Positions 42,889 through 51,598 of a stretch of DNA of 64,000 nucleotides are shown one piece after another. Within the stretch, counting starts at the first letter, position 1; each line of letters begins with the position of its first letter. Origin of the DNA: Bacteroidales bacterium. Lineage in GTDB: Bacteria; Bacteroidota; Bacteroidia; Bacteroidales; UBA932. The notes beneath the pieces are model-generated. The model was not told the origin of the DNA. It saw only the letters and a program-made list of their open reading frames with translations, and searched no databases. Both the position numbers and the translations under genes were made by a program. Where the stretch lies: the NCBI GenBank assembly GCA_016286385.1, contig JAEESO010000014.1, positions 1 through 64,000 on the forward strand. Direction: 5' to 3'.

Positions 42889-43713
42889 ATGGCAATCAAG
42901 AAGTACAAGCCGGTAACTCCCGGCCAGCGCAACAAGGCTATCAGCTCCTTCGACGAAATCACCGCGAAGAAGCCCTACAAGAAGCTCCTTGCTCCCCTTA
43001 AGAGCACCGGTGGCCGCAACAACACCGGTCAGATGACCGTTCGTTACCGCGGCGGCGGACACAAGAGAATGTACCGCCTGGTGGACTTTGTCCGCAACCG
43101 TGATGAATTCAAGGCAACCGTGCTCACCATCGAGTACGATCCCAACCGCAGCGCACGTATCGCCCTCATCCAGTATGAGGATGGTATGAAGAGCTACATC
43201 ATCGCCCCCAACGGCCTCAAGGTAGGTCAGGTTCTGGAGAGCGGTGCAAACGCCAGCCCGGATATGGGTAACTGCCTCCCTCTCGCCAACATCCCCGTTG
43301 GTACCCTGGTACACGCAATTGAGCTCCGTCCCGGACAGGGCGCCGCAATGGCCCGTTCCGCCGGCACCTATGCTCAGCTTGCAGCCCGCGAAGGCAACTA
43401 CGCCATCCTTCGTCTCCCTTCCGGTGAGACCCGCATGGTTCCCGTAGCATGCCGCGCTACAGTTGGTACCGTTTCCAACCCGGATCATAATCTGGAATCC
43501 GACGGTAAGGCCGGACGTACCCGTCACCAGGGTCGTCGTCCTCACAACCGTGGTGTTGTGATGAACCCTCATGATCACCCCATGGGTGGTGGTGAAGGCC
43601 GCGCCTCCGGTGGACATCCGCGTTCCCGTAAGGGTCTGCCTGCAAAGGGCTACAAGACCCGCAACCCGAAGGCCGTGTCCAACAAGTTCATCATTGAAAG
43701 ACGTAAGAAATAA
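42889..43713 (+). CDS. rplB: 50S ribosomal protein L2
   Basis: 274 residues. It has [21 protein letters not shown], the core rRNA-binding region with AGTYAQL, and the C-terminal [22 protein letters not shown] loop with the histidine conserved in L2, which is important for peptidyl transfer. The length is normal. A long open frame on the opposite strand is only a shadow of its biased codon use. Confidence 0.97.
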   Translation: MAIKKYKPVTPGQRNKAISSFDEITAKKPYKKLLAPLKSTGGRNNTGQMTVRYRGGGHKRMYRLVDFVRNRDEFKATVLTIEYDPNRSARIALIQYEDGMKSYIIAPNGLKVGQVLESGANASPDMGNCLPLANIPVGTLVHAIELRPGQGAAMARSAGTYAQLAAREGNYAILRLPSGETRMVPVACRATVGTVSNPDHNLESDGKAGRTRHQGRRPHNRGVVMNPHDHPMGGGEGRASGGHPRSRKGLPAKGYKTRNPKAVSNKFIIERRKK

Positions 43714-43732
43714 CGGAATAAACTAACAGATT

Positions 43733-44005
43733 ATGAGTCGTTCACTTAAAAAAGGACCGTACATTCAGGAAGCACTCGAGAACAGGATTCTCGCTATGAA
43801 TGACGGCAGCAAGAAGAAAGAGGTTGTCAAGACTTGGTCCCGCGCCAGCATGATTTCCCCTGACTTTGTGGGCCACACCATCGCAGTTCACAACGGCAAT
43901 AAGTTTATTCCCGTTTATGTTACTGAGAACATGGTCGGTCACAAGCTCGGAGAATTTGCTCCCACCCGCATTTTCCGCGGCCACGCAGGCAACAATAAGA
44001 AATAA
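43733..44005 (+). CDS. rpsS: 30S ribosomal protein S19
   Basis: 90 residues. The opening [18 protein letters not shown] and the end [22 protein letters not shown] are those of S19, which binds 16S rRNA in the head of the small subunit together with S13. It follows rplB in normal order. Confidence 0.96.
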   Translation: MSRSLKKGPYIQEALENRILAMNDGSKKKEVVKTWSRASMISPDFVGHTIAVHNGNKFIPVYVTENMVGHKLGEFAPTRIFRGHAGNNKK

Positions 44006-44024
44006 TGTTTAAAGGATTGACATT

Positions 44025-44438
44025 ATGGGAAAGAGAAAAAGACTGATGGCCGAGCGCCTGAAAGAGACCAAGAAGCAAACCGCTATAGCAAAACTTAACG
44101 ACGTTCCTACCTCCCCCCGGAAGATGCGCCTTGTCGCAGACACCGTTCGTGGTGTGGAAGTGAACCGTGCCCTGGACCTTCTCCACTATTCAAAGCGTGA
44201 TGCATCCATCCGCCTGGAGAAACTCCTGAAGAGCGCCATTGCAAACTGGGAAGCAAAGAACCCGGAGCAGACCAAGGAGCTCGAATCCGGAAACGTGATT
44301 GTCAAAACCATCATGGTTGACGAAGGACGCACCCTTAAGCGCATCCGTCCCTGCCCTCAGGGCCGTGCCGGACGCATCCGCAAGCGTTCAAACCACGTCA
44401 CCATCGTTCTTGACGTCAAAAAAGCAGTGGAGGAATAA
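44025..44438 (+). CDS. rplV: 50S ribosomal protein L22
   Basis: 137 residues, with a basic N-terminal extension ([18 protein letters not shown]) before the usual core. The core motifs [20 protein letters not shown] and the tunnel-lining beta-hairpin with [31 protein letters not shown] are clear. The hairpin contacts the nascent chain and is the site of some macrolide resistance changes. Two nucleotides separate it from rpsC. Confidence 0.96.
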   Translation: MGKRKRLMAERLKETKKQTAIAKLNDVPTSPRKMRLVADTVRGVEVNRALDLLHYSKRDASIRLEKLLKSAIANWEAKNPEQTKELESGNVIVKTIMVDEGRTLKRIRPCPQGRAGRIRKRSNHVTIVLDVKKAVEE

Positions 44439-44441
44439 ACT

Positions 44442-45215
44442 ATGGGACAGAAAACTAATCCTATCAGCAACCGTATCGGCATCACCCGTGGTTGGGATTC
44501 CAACTGGGTAGGTGGCAATTACGCAGAAAAGATCGCTGAAGACTACGAGATCCGTAAGTATCTGGGCAGCCGTCTGGCAAAAGCCAGCCTCTCCCGCATC
44601 ATCATCGAGCGCACCCTTAAGCTCGTTACCGTCACCATCCACGCCGCTCGTCCCGGTGTCATCATCGGCAAGGGCGGTCAGGAAGTTGACAAACTTAAGG
44701 AAGAGCTCAAGAAGGTCACCGGAAAGGATGTCCAGATCAACATCTTCGAGGTAAAGCGCCCCGAGGTTGACGCCACAATCGTGGCCGATTCAATCGCCCG
44801 CCAGATCGAGGGCCGTGTGTCTTACCGTCGCGCCATCAAGATGGCTATCGCCACCGCAATGCGCGTAGGTGCAGAAGGCATCAAGGTTCAGATCAGCGGC
44901 CGTGTAGGCGGCGCCGAAATCGCCCGCAGTGAGATGTTCAAGGAAGGCAGGACCCCGCTCCACACCTTCCGTGCCGATATCGACTACGCACTTGCAGTAG
45001 CTCACACCCAGATGGGTACCATGGGTATCAAGGTGTGGATCTGCAACGGCGAGAAATACGGCAAGCAGGACCTCTCCCCCAACGCTGGCTTCGCAGCCAA
45101 TTCCGCAGCCCCCGGCGCAGGTCGTCGTGAAGGCGGTCGCGGTGAGCGCGGAGAGCGTGGCGCCCGTGGCGGCCGTGGTGGTCGTCGTGAGGGCGGACGC
45201 GGAGAACGTCGATAA
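44442..45215 (+). CDS. rpsC: 30S ribosomal protein S3 with a long RGG-rich C-terminal tail
   Basis: 257 residues. The opening [21 protein letters not shown], the KH domain with [16 protein letters not shown] and the S3 C domain are normal up to about residue 213 ([11 protein letters not shown]). The last about 40 residues are an extra tail made almost entirely of Gly, Arg and Glu (repeats of [16 protein letters not shown] type), not found in E. coli S3. The tail is positively charged and low in complexity, so it may bind RNA. A terminator follows 19 nt after the stop, and the operon stops here instead of continuing to rplP. Confidence 0.96.
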   Translation: MGQKTNPISNRIGITRGWDSNWVGGNYAEKIAEDYEIRKYLGSRLAKASLSRIIIERTLKLVTVTIHAARPGVIIGKGGQEVDKLKEELKKVTGKDVQINIFEVKRPEVDATIVADSIARQIEGRVSYRRAIKMAIATAMRVGAEGIKVQISGRVGGAEIARSEMFKEGRTPLHTFRADIDYALAVAHTQMGTMGIKVWICNGEKYGKQDLSPNAGFAANSAAPGAGRREGGRGERGERGARGGRGGRREGGRGERR

Positions 45216-45233
45216 GACATTTGCTCTTTATGA

Positions 45234-45262
45234 AACGGCTGGTGGAAAACCAGCCGTTTTTT
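45234..45262. terminator. rho-independent terminator after rpsC
   Basis: Stem AACGGCTGG (45234-45242) and CCAGCCGTT (45250-45258) with a 7-nt loop, followed by a T run. It closes the first ribosomal block. The T run leads directly into the next -7 box. Confidence 0.83.
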
Positions 45263-45264
45263 AT

Positions 45265-45272
45265 TATCTTTG
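45265..45272 (+). promoter_or_regulatory. -7 promoter element of the TlpA-like gene
   Basis: TATCTTTG, 21 nt before the ATG at 45294, directly after the terminator's T run. Confidence 0.55.
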
Positions 45273-45293
45273 TGCGTTATAAATGAAGCATAT

Positions 45294-46088
45294 ATGAAAA
45301 AATTACTTGTTATTGCCGGAATCCTGGCAGTTTGTGCAGTAGGCTGCAAAGGTAAATCCGTAGAGGAAAAACTGGCCGAATTAAATAATTGGAATAACTC
45401 CCTTATGGAGCAGTACCGCGCCCGTCTTGTGGAACTTGGAGAAGACCAGGAAGCCATTGAGGAATATACGGACTCCATCATTGACGTGGTTGAGGACTAC
45501 AACCTCAAGGCCCTCAAGGCAAACCTTGACAACGAGGTTGGCGTAGCCGCTCTCCAGAATCTGTACGGCATAATGGACGATGATGACCTTGCAGAGTACC
45601 TGGATAAAATCACCGCTCCGCTCCACGGAAAGGATTCGGCCTTTGTATATGGACTTAAGGCAGCCATTGATGCTAAGAGCGGCACCTCGGAAGGCAAGAT
45701 GTTCACCGACTTCGAGGTGGACGGCGTGAAGTTCTCTGACTTTATCGGCAAAGGAAAATACGTCCTTGTGGACTTCTGGGCCTCCTGGTGCGGTCCCTGC
45801 CGCAGGGAAATGCCCAATCTCCGCGCCGTTTACGATGAGTTCCATGGAGACAAGTTCGATATGCTTTCCGTGGCCGTCTGGGATAAGCCGGAAGACACCA
45901 AGAAGGCCGCAGAGGAAGAGAACATTGTCTGGAACCAGATTGTGAACGCCCAGCAGATCCCCACGGACATCTATGGCATAGAGGGTATTCCCCACATCAT
46001 CCTCTTCGGCCCTGACGGCACCATCCTCAAGCGTGGCCTCCGCGGCAATGACATCCGTGAGGCTGTGAAAGAAGCCCTTGACCGTTAG
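45294..46088 (+). CDS. TlpA-like thioredoxin-fold lipoprotein (264 aa)
   Basis: Lipobox AVGC at Cys18 of MKKLLVIAGILAVCAVGCKG, a helical segment (residues 25-130) and a TlpA/AhpC-type thioredoxin domain with WCGPC (Cys166, Cys169) in VLVDFWASWCGPCRREMPNLR, followed by GIPHIILFGPDGTI with the cis-proline. It should reduce or exchange disulfides of envelope proteins, tethered to a membrane. The ATG at 45294 gives the signal peptide. It overlaps the start of uvrC by 11 nt, though the two have unrelated functions. Confidence 0.87.
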   Translation: MKKLLVIAGILAVCAVGCKGKSVEEKLAELNNWNNSLMEQYRARLVELGEDQEAIEEYTDSIIDVVEDYNLKALKANLDNEVGVAALQNLYGIMDDDDLAEYLDKITAPLHGKDSAFVYGLKAAIDAKSGTSEGKMFTDFEVDGVKFSDFIGKGKYVLVDFWASWCGPCRREMPNLRAVYDEFHGDKFDMLSVAVWDKPEDTKKAAEEENIVWNQIVNAQQIPTDIYGIEGIPHIILFGPDGTILKRGLRGNDIREAVKEALDR

Positions 46089-47874
46089 AGAAAAAATAGC
46101 CTTATTTCCCCATTCCCCCGGCGTGTACAGGTACTACGACGCCGAGGGAAAGGTTATCTATGTAGGTAAGGCAAAGGACCTCCACAAGAGGGTGGCGCAG
46201 TATTTTGTGCCGCCGGAAAGGCTCAATACCAAAACCCGCATCCTGGTATCAAAGATTGCCGATGCCCAGTTTTCCGTAGTGGATTCGGAGGCCGATGCCC
46301 TCCTTCTGGAAAACAACCTCATCAAGCAGTACAAGCCTAAGTACAACATCCTCCTCAAGGACTCCAAAACATATCCCTGGATATGCGTGACGGGGGAAGA
46401 CTTCCCGCGCGTGTTCATCACAAGGCGCATTGAAAAGGGGAAAGGCAACCGCTACTTCGGGCCCTACAGCAGCGTAATGCACGCCCGCGGGCTCATAGAG
46501 TTCTTTGACGAGATGTGGGCCCTCCGCACATGCAACCTCAAAATTACCTCCGAGGCTATCCTCCGCGGAAAATATCGGCCCTGCCTTAAATTCCACATAG
46601 GGAAATGCAAGGCCCCGTGCGTCGGGAAAATCTCAAAGGATGAGTACGACTCCGGCATAGAGGAGATAGTGCGCATCTTAAGCGGCCGCGGACAGGAGGT
46701 GATTCGGCATTACAAGGCCCTTATGGCCGATGCCGCGGAGCGCCTTGCCTTTGAGGAAGCGCAGGAGTACAAAGACAAACTCCATAACCTTGAGAAGCAC
46801 TATGCCAAGAGCATCATAACCCAGGCGGCCGATGTAGATGCCGATGTATTCTCCATGGTCTTTGACTCCGGGGAGGCTTTTGGAAACTTCCTCCGCGTGC
46901 GTAGCGGAGCCATTGTCCAGTCCCTAAACCTTGGCTTCAAGAGCCAGATAGAGGAGTCCCAGGAGGCTGTTCTGTCTACGTTTATCGGAGAAATTGAAGA
47001 CAAATTCGGCGCCCTCTCGAAGGAGGTCATAGTGCCGTTCATGCCGGATGTGGAGATCCCAGGGGTGGAATTCAGGATCCCCCAGAGGGGAGACAAACTA
47101 TCTCTTTTGGAATTATCGGCCAAAAACGCCAAGGAGTTCCATTTCAATTCTCTCAAGCAGAAGGAGCACACGGACCCTGATGCCTGGCGCATGAGCGTTA
47201 TGGAGGAACTTAGGAAAGCCCTTGGGATGAGCGTCCTTCCCCGCCATATGGAGTGTTTTGACAACTCCAACATCCAGGGAACCAATCCTGTGGCATCGTG
47301 CGTTGTGTTCCGTGACGCGGAGCCTTCCAAGAAGGATTACCGCCGCTTCAAGATAAAGACCGTTGTTGGCGCCAACGACTACGCCTCCATGAAGGAGGTA
47401 GTTAACCGCCGATACTCGAGGATGCTGGAAGAGGCCCCGGACGACCTTCCGCAGCTTATTGTGATAGACGGCGGAAAAGGCCAGCTGGAGTTTGCCCACC
47501 AGGCCCTGGCGGAGCTTGGAATCCTTGACAGGGTAACCGTAATCGGCCTTGCAAAGAGGCTGGAGGAGGTTATAAGGGTGGGAGATCCGTATCCTCTTTT
47601 CATAGACCGCAATTCCCAGGCCTTGAAGGTCCTGCAGCGCATCCGTGACGAAGCCCACCGCTTTGGCATCACCTTCCACCGGAACCTACGCTCAAAAGCG
47701 GCCATCCAGAGTGCCCTGAGGGAGATCAAGGGCGTTGGGGAGAAGACGGAGCAGCGCCTGCTTCTTCACTATGGCAGCGTTGCCCGCATAGCCGCTGCAC
47801 CTTTGGAAGAATTATCGGCCCTTGTTGGCGCGGAATTAGCAGTGAAAATTCATAATTACTTAAATGACGTATAG
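46078..47874 (+). CDS. uvrC: excinuclease ABC subunit C
   Basis: It makes both incisions around DNA lesions in the UvrABC nucleotide excision repair system. The protein has the GIY-YIG nuclease (GVYRYYDAEGKVIYVGKAKDLHKRVAQYF), a UVR motif (EEAQEYKDKLHNLEKHYAK), the RNase H-like endonuclease domain (ECFDNSNIQGTNPVASCVVF, VIDGGKGQLEFAHQAL) and C-terminal helix-hairpin-helix. At 598 residues it is full length. The start is a TTG inside the previous gene; no ATG lies near the right place, and this start gives the normal distance to PGVY. The TAG stop overlaps REP-like copy 3. Confidence 0.94.
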   Translation: MTVREKIALFPHSPGVYRYYDAEGKVIYVGKAKDLHKRVAQYFVPPERLNTKTRILVSKIADAQFSVVDSEADALLLENNLIKQYKPKYNILLKDSKTYPWICVTGEDFPRVFITRRIEKGKGNRYFGPYSSVMHARGLIEFFDEMWALRTCNLKITSEAILRGKYRPCLKFHIGKCKAPCVGKISKDEYDSGIEEIVRILSGRGQEVIRHYKALMADAAERLAFEEAQEYKDKLHNLEKHYAKSIITQAADVDADVFSMVFDSGEAFGNFLRVRSGAIVQSLNLGFKSQIEESQEAVLSTFIGEIEDKFGALSKEVIVPFMPDVEIPGVEFRIPQRGDKLSLLELSAKNAKEFHFNSLKQKEHTDPDAWRMSVMEELRKALGMSVLPRHMECFDNSNIQGTNPVASCVVFRDAEPSKKDYRRFKIKTVVGANDYASMKEVVNRRYSRMLEEAPDDLPQLIVIDGGKGQLEFAHQALAELGILDRVTVIGLAKRLEEVIRVGDPYPLFIDRNSQALKVLQRIRDEAHRFGITFHRNLRSKAAIQSALREIKGVGEKTEQRLLLHYGSVARIAAAPLEELSALVGAELAVKIHNYLNDV

Positions 47875-47898
47875 ATTCCCGGTCAAGCCGGGAATGAC
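47873..47898. repeat. REP-like palindrome, copy 3
   Basis: AGATTCCCGG-loop-CCGGGAATGAC, an 8-bp perfect stem ATTCCCGG/CCGGGAAT. The AG overlaps the uvrC stop codon. It matches copy 2 (27827, reverse orientation) almost exactly, and copy 1 (6633) at the edges. Confidence 0.65.
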
Positions 47899-47904
47899 GG
47901 TAAG

Positions 47905-48633
47905 ATGACAGACAAGCAGTTCAATAAGTGGTTCAGCACCATCCTGATGGCCCTGATGGTGGTGGTGATAGTTATCACAACCGTGTTCAAGCTCCAGCAG
48001 CCGGACGCGCGCGTGGTTATGCTCATCATAGCGGCGCTCGGCTCCGTGATGGGCGTGGCGTCTACGGTTTTATCGGCCAATGGAATCATCTGGACCTTCA
48101 TTTTTGGAATCCTGGACGTTACTTTCTGCTGCATAGTTGCGGCCGATAACGAGATATGGGGAAACTTCGCCCTGCATCTTTTCTACTTCCTTCCCATGCA
48201 GTTCGTGGGCATATGGCAGTGGAGAAAGCGCGGTGCCGTGGGCGCGAAGACTGAGGTCAAGGCAAGAAGATTCACGCCAAAGCAGTGGGGGATAACCGTG
48301 GCTTCGGTCCTTGCAGGCCTTGCTGCAGTGTACTTCATCCTTCTCCAGATCCACCTTCACACGGACCCGGAGAACATCAACCGCTCCCAGATATTCTTTG
48401 ATGCGGCCGTCACCACATTCAACATAGCCGGCCAGATCCTCATGTCCCTGGCCTTCTACGAGCAGTGGTACCTCTGGATCCTTGTGAACATCTCCTCCAT
48501 CTTCCTCTGGGGCGGAACCATGATGTCATCGGCCGCATCCAGCTATACAGTGGTGATGTTCATCAAATACTGCTTCTACCTTGTGAACTCCCTCAACGGC
48601 CTAAGGATATGGTACAAACTCAGTAAACAGTAG
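47905..48633 (+). CDS. pnuC: PnuC-family nicotinamide riboside/mononucleotide transporter
   Basis: An inner-membrane protein of 242 residues with about seven membrane helices. The PnuC-family signature is visible in FYLPMQFVGIWQWRKRG and in YEQWYLWILVNISSIFLWG, where aromatic residues bind the vitamin. It facilitates uptake of nicotinamide riboside, trapped by phosphorylation inside; no nadR lies near. The gene begins 6 nt after the REP-like palindrome that follows uvrC. Confidence 0.87.
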   Translation: MTDKQFNKWFSTILMALMVVVIVITTVFKLQQPDARVVMLIIAALGSVMGVASTVLSANGIIWTFIFGILDVTFCCIVAADNEIWGNFALHLFYFLPMQFVGIWQWRKRGAVGAKTEVKARRFTPKQWGITVASVLAGLAAVYFILLQIHLHTDPENINRSQIFFDAAVTTFNIAGQILMSLAFYEQWYLWILVNISSIFLWGGTMMSSAASSYTVVMFIKYCFYLVNSLNGLRIWYKLSKQ

Positions 48634-48638
48634 GCCTT

Positions 48639-48669
48639 TTTGCATTTAAAAGAATTTTTACTAAATTTG
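48639..48669 (+). promoter_or_regulatory. acpP promoter
   Basis: TTTG (48639-48642), 19-nt spacer, TAAATTTG (48662-48669): a canonical promoter, with a leader of about 55 nt before the ATG. Confidence 0.75.
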
Positions 48670-48730
48670 CACGTTATTACGCAATTGAGAATAAGAGTAA
48701 AACGTAAAAATAAACTTAAAACCTAGTATT

Positions 48731-48973
48731 ATGACAAAGGAAGAAATCGTAAAGCAGGTTACCGATATTATCGTTGACAAGCTTGGCGTTGAAGAAAGCG
48801 CAGTCACTGAGAGCGCAAGCTTCACCAATGACCTTGGTGCAGATTCTCTGGACACCGTAGAGCTCCTTATGGAATTCGAGCGCGTTTTCGGTATCAAGAT
48901 TCCCGATGAGGAAACAAGCGGCATCGCCACCGTTGGTGACGCCATCGCAAAGGTAGCGGAGAAGCTTGGCTAA
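48731..48973 (+). CDS. acpP: acyl carrier protein
   Basis: 80 residues, acidic and helical, with the phosphopantetheine attachment site Ser39 in [15 protein letters not shown]. It carries growing acyl chains in fatty acid and lipid A synthesis. It has its own promoter and terminator, so it is a single-gene unit here, whereas in many bacteria it lies beside fabF; fabG is 20 kb away. It is encoded with strongly biased codons, as for an abundant protein. Confidence 0.96.
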   Translation: MTKEEIVKQVTDIIVDKLGVEESAVTESASFTNDLGADSLDTVELLMEFERVFGIKIPDEETSGIATVGDAIAKVAEKLG

Positions 48974-48990
48974 TCCAAAACCCTTAGATA

Positions 48991-49023
48991 AAAAAGACTG
49001 ACCTTGAAGGCCAGTCTTTTTTT
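48991..49023. terminator. bidirectional terminator between acpP and the DUF4270 gene
   Basis: Stem AAAAAGACTG (48991-49000), an inner CCT/AGG with a TGA loop, and CAGTCTTTTT with a T run. The A run on the left gives termination of the minus-strand gene. Confidence 0.83.
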
Positions 49024-49029
49024 GTGTCT

Positions 49030-50691
49030 TTACTTTCCGGGAAAGGCGTATGTGACGCGGAAGATTGGTTTCCGCTCTGCCAGAGGGCCGTTCAGGACAG
49101 CCCTGTAGTAGCGGTCCTTGTCCAGTTCCTGGGTGTAGGTGTAGGTCTGTTGCTGGGAAGCGGACATCATCTGGGCCAGCATCATATAGTTATAGTAGTT
49201 GTTGTAACCACCGTAGCCGCCATATCCGCCGTAACCACCGTATCCGTATCCGCCATATCCGCCATATCCACCGCCGTACAGGCTGTTGTAGTAGCTGGCA
49301 TACAGGAGGTTCTGGTAATAGCTGTTGTCATAGAGCGAACCGCCTGCATCGGCCTCCTTCTTGGTGTGGATGGTAAGGAGCCAGATATCGGCATTGGTTT
49401 CCGTGTCAAGGTCCGTACGCTTCAGCAGTTCCTGGAGGTGATATGTGATGTCCGGGCTATAGAGGAGGTTGGAGCGGTCTATGTCTCCCTGGTCCTCTGT
49501 GCTCACGGATGCGTCTGTAAGGCCTGCGAAGGTCACAAGCTCGTATTCCGAGTTTCTTTCAATGACACGGCGGATGGTGGGGCTGAGGATGGACGGGAAG
49601 TATTTCATGTCCATGTAGTCTGCAGGCTTCTCATAGGGAAGCTCGATTGTGGCTTTCACTATGATCACTTTCTCCGGGTCTCCGCCGTTTTTCTCAATGG
49701 CTTCAATGGTTTTATCCCTCAGCTCCTTTGCACTTATCACGGGCTTGAGGCCGGTGCCGCCTTCCACAAGGAGGGTTGCTCCGGGCGCGCACTCCGTAGT
49801 TGAGTGGGACGTACGGTTGAAGCAGTACTGGTAGAATTTCTGATTATTCTTGATGGCCGATGCTTCATCCACAAACTCCGGCTCTCCGGGGATGAACATG
49901 AAGGTGGAGTCCTTGCGCACTCCTTTCCATTCTGAATTCACCTTCAGAAGGGCTATATTGTTGTTGCGGTAATAGTATTTGTTGGAAACAGACAGGCAGG
50001 AGAAACCGAACATGTTGATCCGGCCGCCGTTGCCTTCCGGAACATCCGTCTCAATGTAGATGCCGGGAAGGCTTCCAAGATACTCCTTGAACATGTCAAA
50101 TGTCTTGCTCCTGTCCTTGAGCACCGGGCCAAGTTCCGCAATCTTGTCCACGTACTTCTGGGCGAACTCCGCGGAGAGGTTAACGTCCAGCGCTCCTACT
50201 CCGTCATAGACGGGAATGCCGCTGGTGATGGTCTTGGTGCCGTGGGGGATGTCACGGGAAGCCACGGTGTTGTTCCTGTTCAGGGAATCCAGGAGCTCAT
50301 ACACGTAGATGTTCTGGATGATTCCCTTCTGGTTGTCATTGGCGCATGAGATGGAATCCTGGGAGAAATACAGATTGAAGGACACGGCCTTGGGGTTAAT
50401 GCCAAGGTCTATGGTATCAAGGGCCGGGATAAGCGGGAAAGCCGCGCTTCTTGTGGTGAGGCCGAATACCTCGTCCCTGATGGCGCCGATGGTAAGATAG
50501 GAGTCTGAATAACCGGAAAGGTCCTCAGAGAGTTTCATCTTGATCTGCTCAAGCGGAAACTCCTCCGTGTATGTATTGTAAATAAGGTTTTTGTCCACAA
50601 GGCCTTTCCCAAGGCTGTTGTCCACCTTGACGCAGGAGGCGCCAAGGAGCCCCGCCGTAAGCAGGGAGAGAAGGACTATGCTTTGCTTCAT
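49030..50691 (-). CDS. DUF4270 family lipoprotein with a Gly/Tyr-repeat insert (553 aa)
   Basis: A lipoprotein signal (MKQSIVLLSLLTAGLLGASC, Cys20) precedes the DUF4270 pattern: a propeller- or strand-rich domain with NTYTEEFPLEQIKMKLSEDLSGYSDSYLTIGAIRDEVFG near the start. Function unknown; the family occurs in Bacteroidetes next to the short glycogen synthase, as here. Unusually, residues about 470-500 are a low-complexity run of GGY/GYGG units that is not needed for the fold, encoded near 49190-49280. Its ATG overlaps the stop codon of the glycogen synthase gene by 4 nt. Confidence 0.85.
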   Translation of the reverse strand: MKQSIVLLSLLTAGLLGASCVKVDNSLGKGLVDKNLIYNTYTEEFPLEQIKMKLSEDLSGYSDSYLTIGAIRDEVFGLTTRSAAFPLIPALDTIDLGINPKAVSFNLYFSQDSISCANDNQKGIIQNIYVYELLDSLNRNNTVASRDIPHGTKTITSGIPVYDGVGALDVNLSAEFAQKYVDKIAELGPVLKDRSKTFDMFKEYLGSLPGIYIETDVPEGNGGRINMFGFSCLSVSNKYYYRNNNIALLKVNSEWKGVRKDSTFMFIPGEPEFVDEASAIKNNQKFYQYCFNRTSHSTTECAPGATLLVEGGTGLKPVISAKELRDKTIEAIEKNGGDPEKVIIVKATIELPYEKPADYMDMKYFPSILSPTIRRVIERNSEYELVTFAGLTDASVSTEDQGDIDRSNLLYSPDITYHLQELLKRTDLDTETNADIWLLTIHTKKEADAGGSLYDNSYYQNLLYASYYNSLYGGGYGGYGGYGYGGYGGYGGYGGYNNYYNYMMLAQMMSASQQQTYTYTQELDKDRYYRAVLNGPLAERKPIFRVTYAFPGK

Positions 50692-51512
50692 TTCAGGATT
50701 TCGTCGTAAAATGCGTTGTACTTGTCTGCGTACAGGTCTGATGAATACATTTCCTTGTCAAAGTCAAGCACCGGAACGCCAAGGCCCTTCACGTGGGCTG
50801 CAAGTTCCGGGTCTATTTCCTCGCTGCCAAGGATGATTCCGTCGGAGTACTGCGCGGCAAGTTTTGCAAGTTCTGTGCCTGTAGGGGCCGATGAGAGGCC
50901 GATATCCTTGGGCTTGATGCCGCCAAAGAGGATGGCGCTGTCAAGGCCGGGGGCGAAGGACTCCTTGGGGGTGTCCTCAAACAGGGACAGGACTACTTTT
51001 GCATTGGTGAAAATAGGGTCTTCCTTATAGGCTTTCTTGAGGTAGAGTGGAAGCACGTGGGAAATCCAGCCGGAGCAGTGGATGATGTCCGGTGCCCAGC
51101 GGAGTTTTTTTACGGTTTCAAGCACGCCGCGGGCGAAGAAGATGGCCCTTTCACCATTGTCCGGGAAGAATTTGCCGTGATCGTCCCTGTAGATGTGTTT
51201 GCGGCGGAAATAATCCTCATTGTCTATGAAGTACACCTGTATCCTTGCGGCCGATATTGACGCCACCTTGATTACAAGGGGACGGTCCACGTCCGATATG
51301 ATGATATTCATTCCGGACAGGCGGATTACCTCATGGAGCTGGTTCTTGCGCTCATTGATACAGCCGTAGCGCGGCATGAACGCACGGATCTCATTCTTTC
51401 TCTCCTGGATGGACTGCGGGAGTTCACGGCAGAGGTTGGCGATGTGACCTTCCGGCAGATAGGGGAACATCTCGGAGTTTACAAACAGTATCTTCTTTGC
51501 AGAATCACCCAT
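50688..51512 (-). CDS. short glycogen/starch synthase-like protein, GT5 N-terminal domain only (274 aa)
   Basis: The GT5 N-terminal Rossmann domain is recognisable: KKILFVNSEMFPYLPEGHIANLCRELPQ, IRAFMPRYGCINERKNQLHEV, IDNEDYFRRKHIYRD, DIIHCSGWISHVLPLYLK. The C-terminal GT-B domain that binds the donor sugar is missing, as in other Bacteroidetes proteins of this length, so activity as a synthase is doubtful and a partner or regulatory role is possible. It is the upstream gene of a pair with DUF4270, with a -7 box TAACTTTG (minus strand, 51532-51539). Confidence 0.84.
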   Translation of the reverse strand: MGDSAKKILFVNSEMFPYLPEGHIANLCRELPQSIQERKNEIRAFMPRYGCINERKNQLHEVIRLSGMNIIISDVDRPLVIKVASISAARIQVYFIDNEDYFRRKHIYRDDHGKFFPDNGERAIFFARGVLETVKKLRWAPDIIHCSGWISHVLPLYLKKAYKEDPIFTNAKVVLSLFEDTPKESFAPGLDSAILFGGIKPKDIGLSSAPTGTELAKLAAQYSDGIILGSEEIDPELAAHVKGLGVPVLDFDKEMYSSDLYADKYNAFYDEILK

Positions 51513-51531
51513 TTTACAATGTTTTAGCTTA

Positions 51532-51539
51532 CAAAGTTA
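51532..51539 (-). promoter_or_regulatory. -7 promoter element of the glycogen synthase-DUF4270 pair
   Basis: Reads TAACTTTG on the minus strand, 19 nt before the ATG at 51512. Confidence 0.55.
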
Positions 51540-51548
51540 CTAATTTTT

Positions 51549-51580
51549 TTTGACTTTTTCCGCGGTTTGGCGTAACTTTG
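51549..51580 (+). promoter_or_regulatory. ftsX promoter
   Basis: TTTG (51549-51552), 20-nt spacer, TAACTTTG (51573-51580). It starts the operon ftsX-DUF3098-uppP-lpxH-like. Confidence 0.75.
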
Positions 51581-51598
51581 GGGCGAAAATGGCCTGTT

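Noticed and set aside
42592-43617. 341-codon open frame on the minus strand across rplB and rplW
   Set aside because: It is antisense to two ribosomal protein genes; the open frame is a by-product of codon bias.
49190-49290. CRISPR-like or microsatellite array
   Set aside because: The units are in frame inside a DUF4270 gene, have no spacers and encode a Gly/Tyr run.
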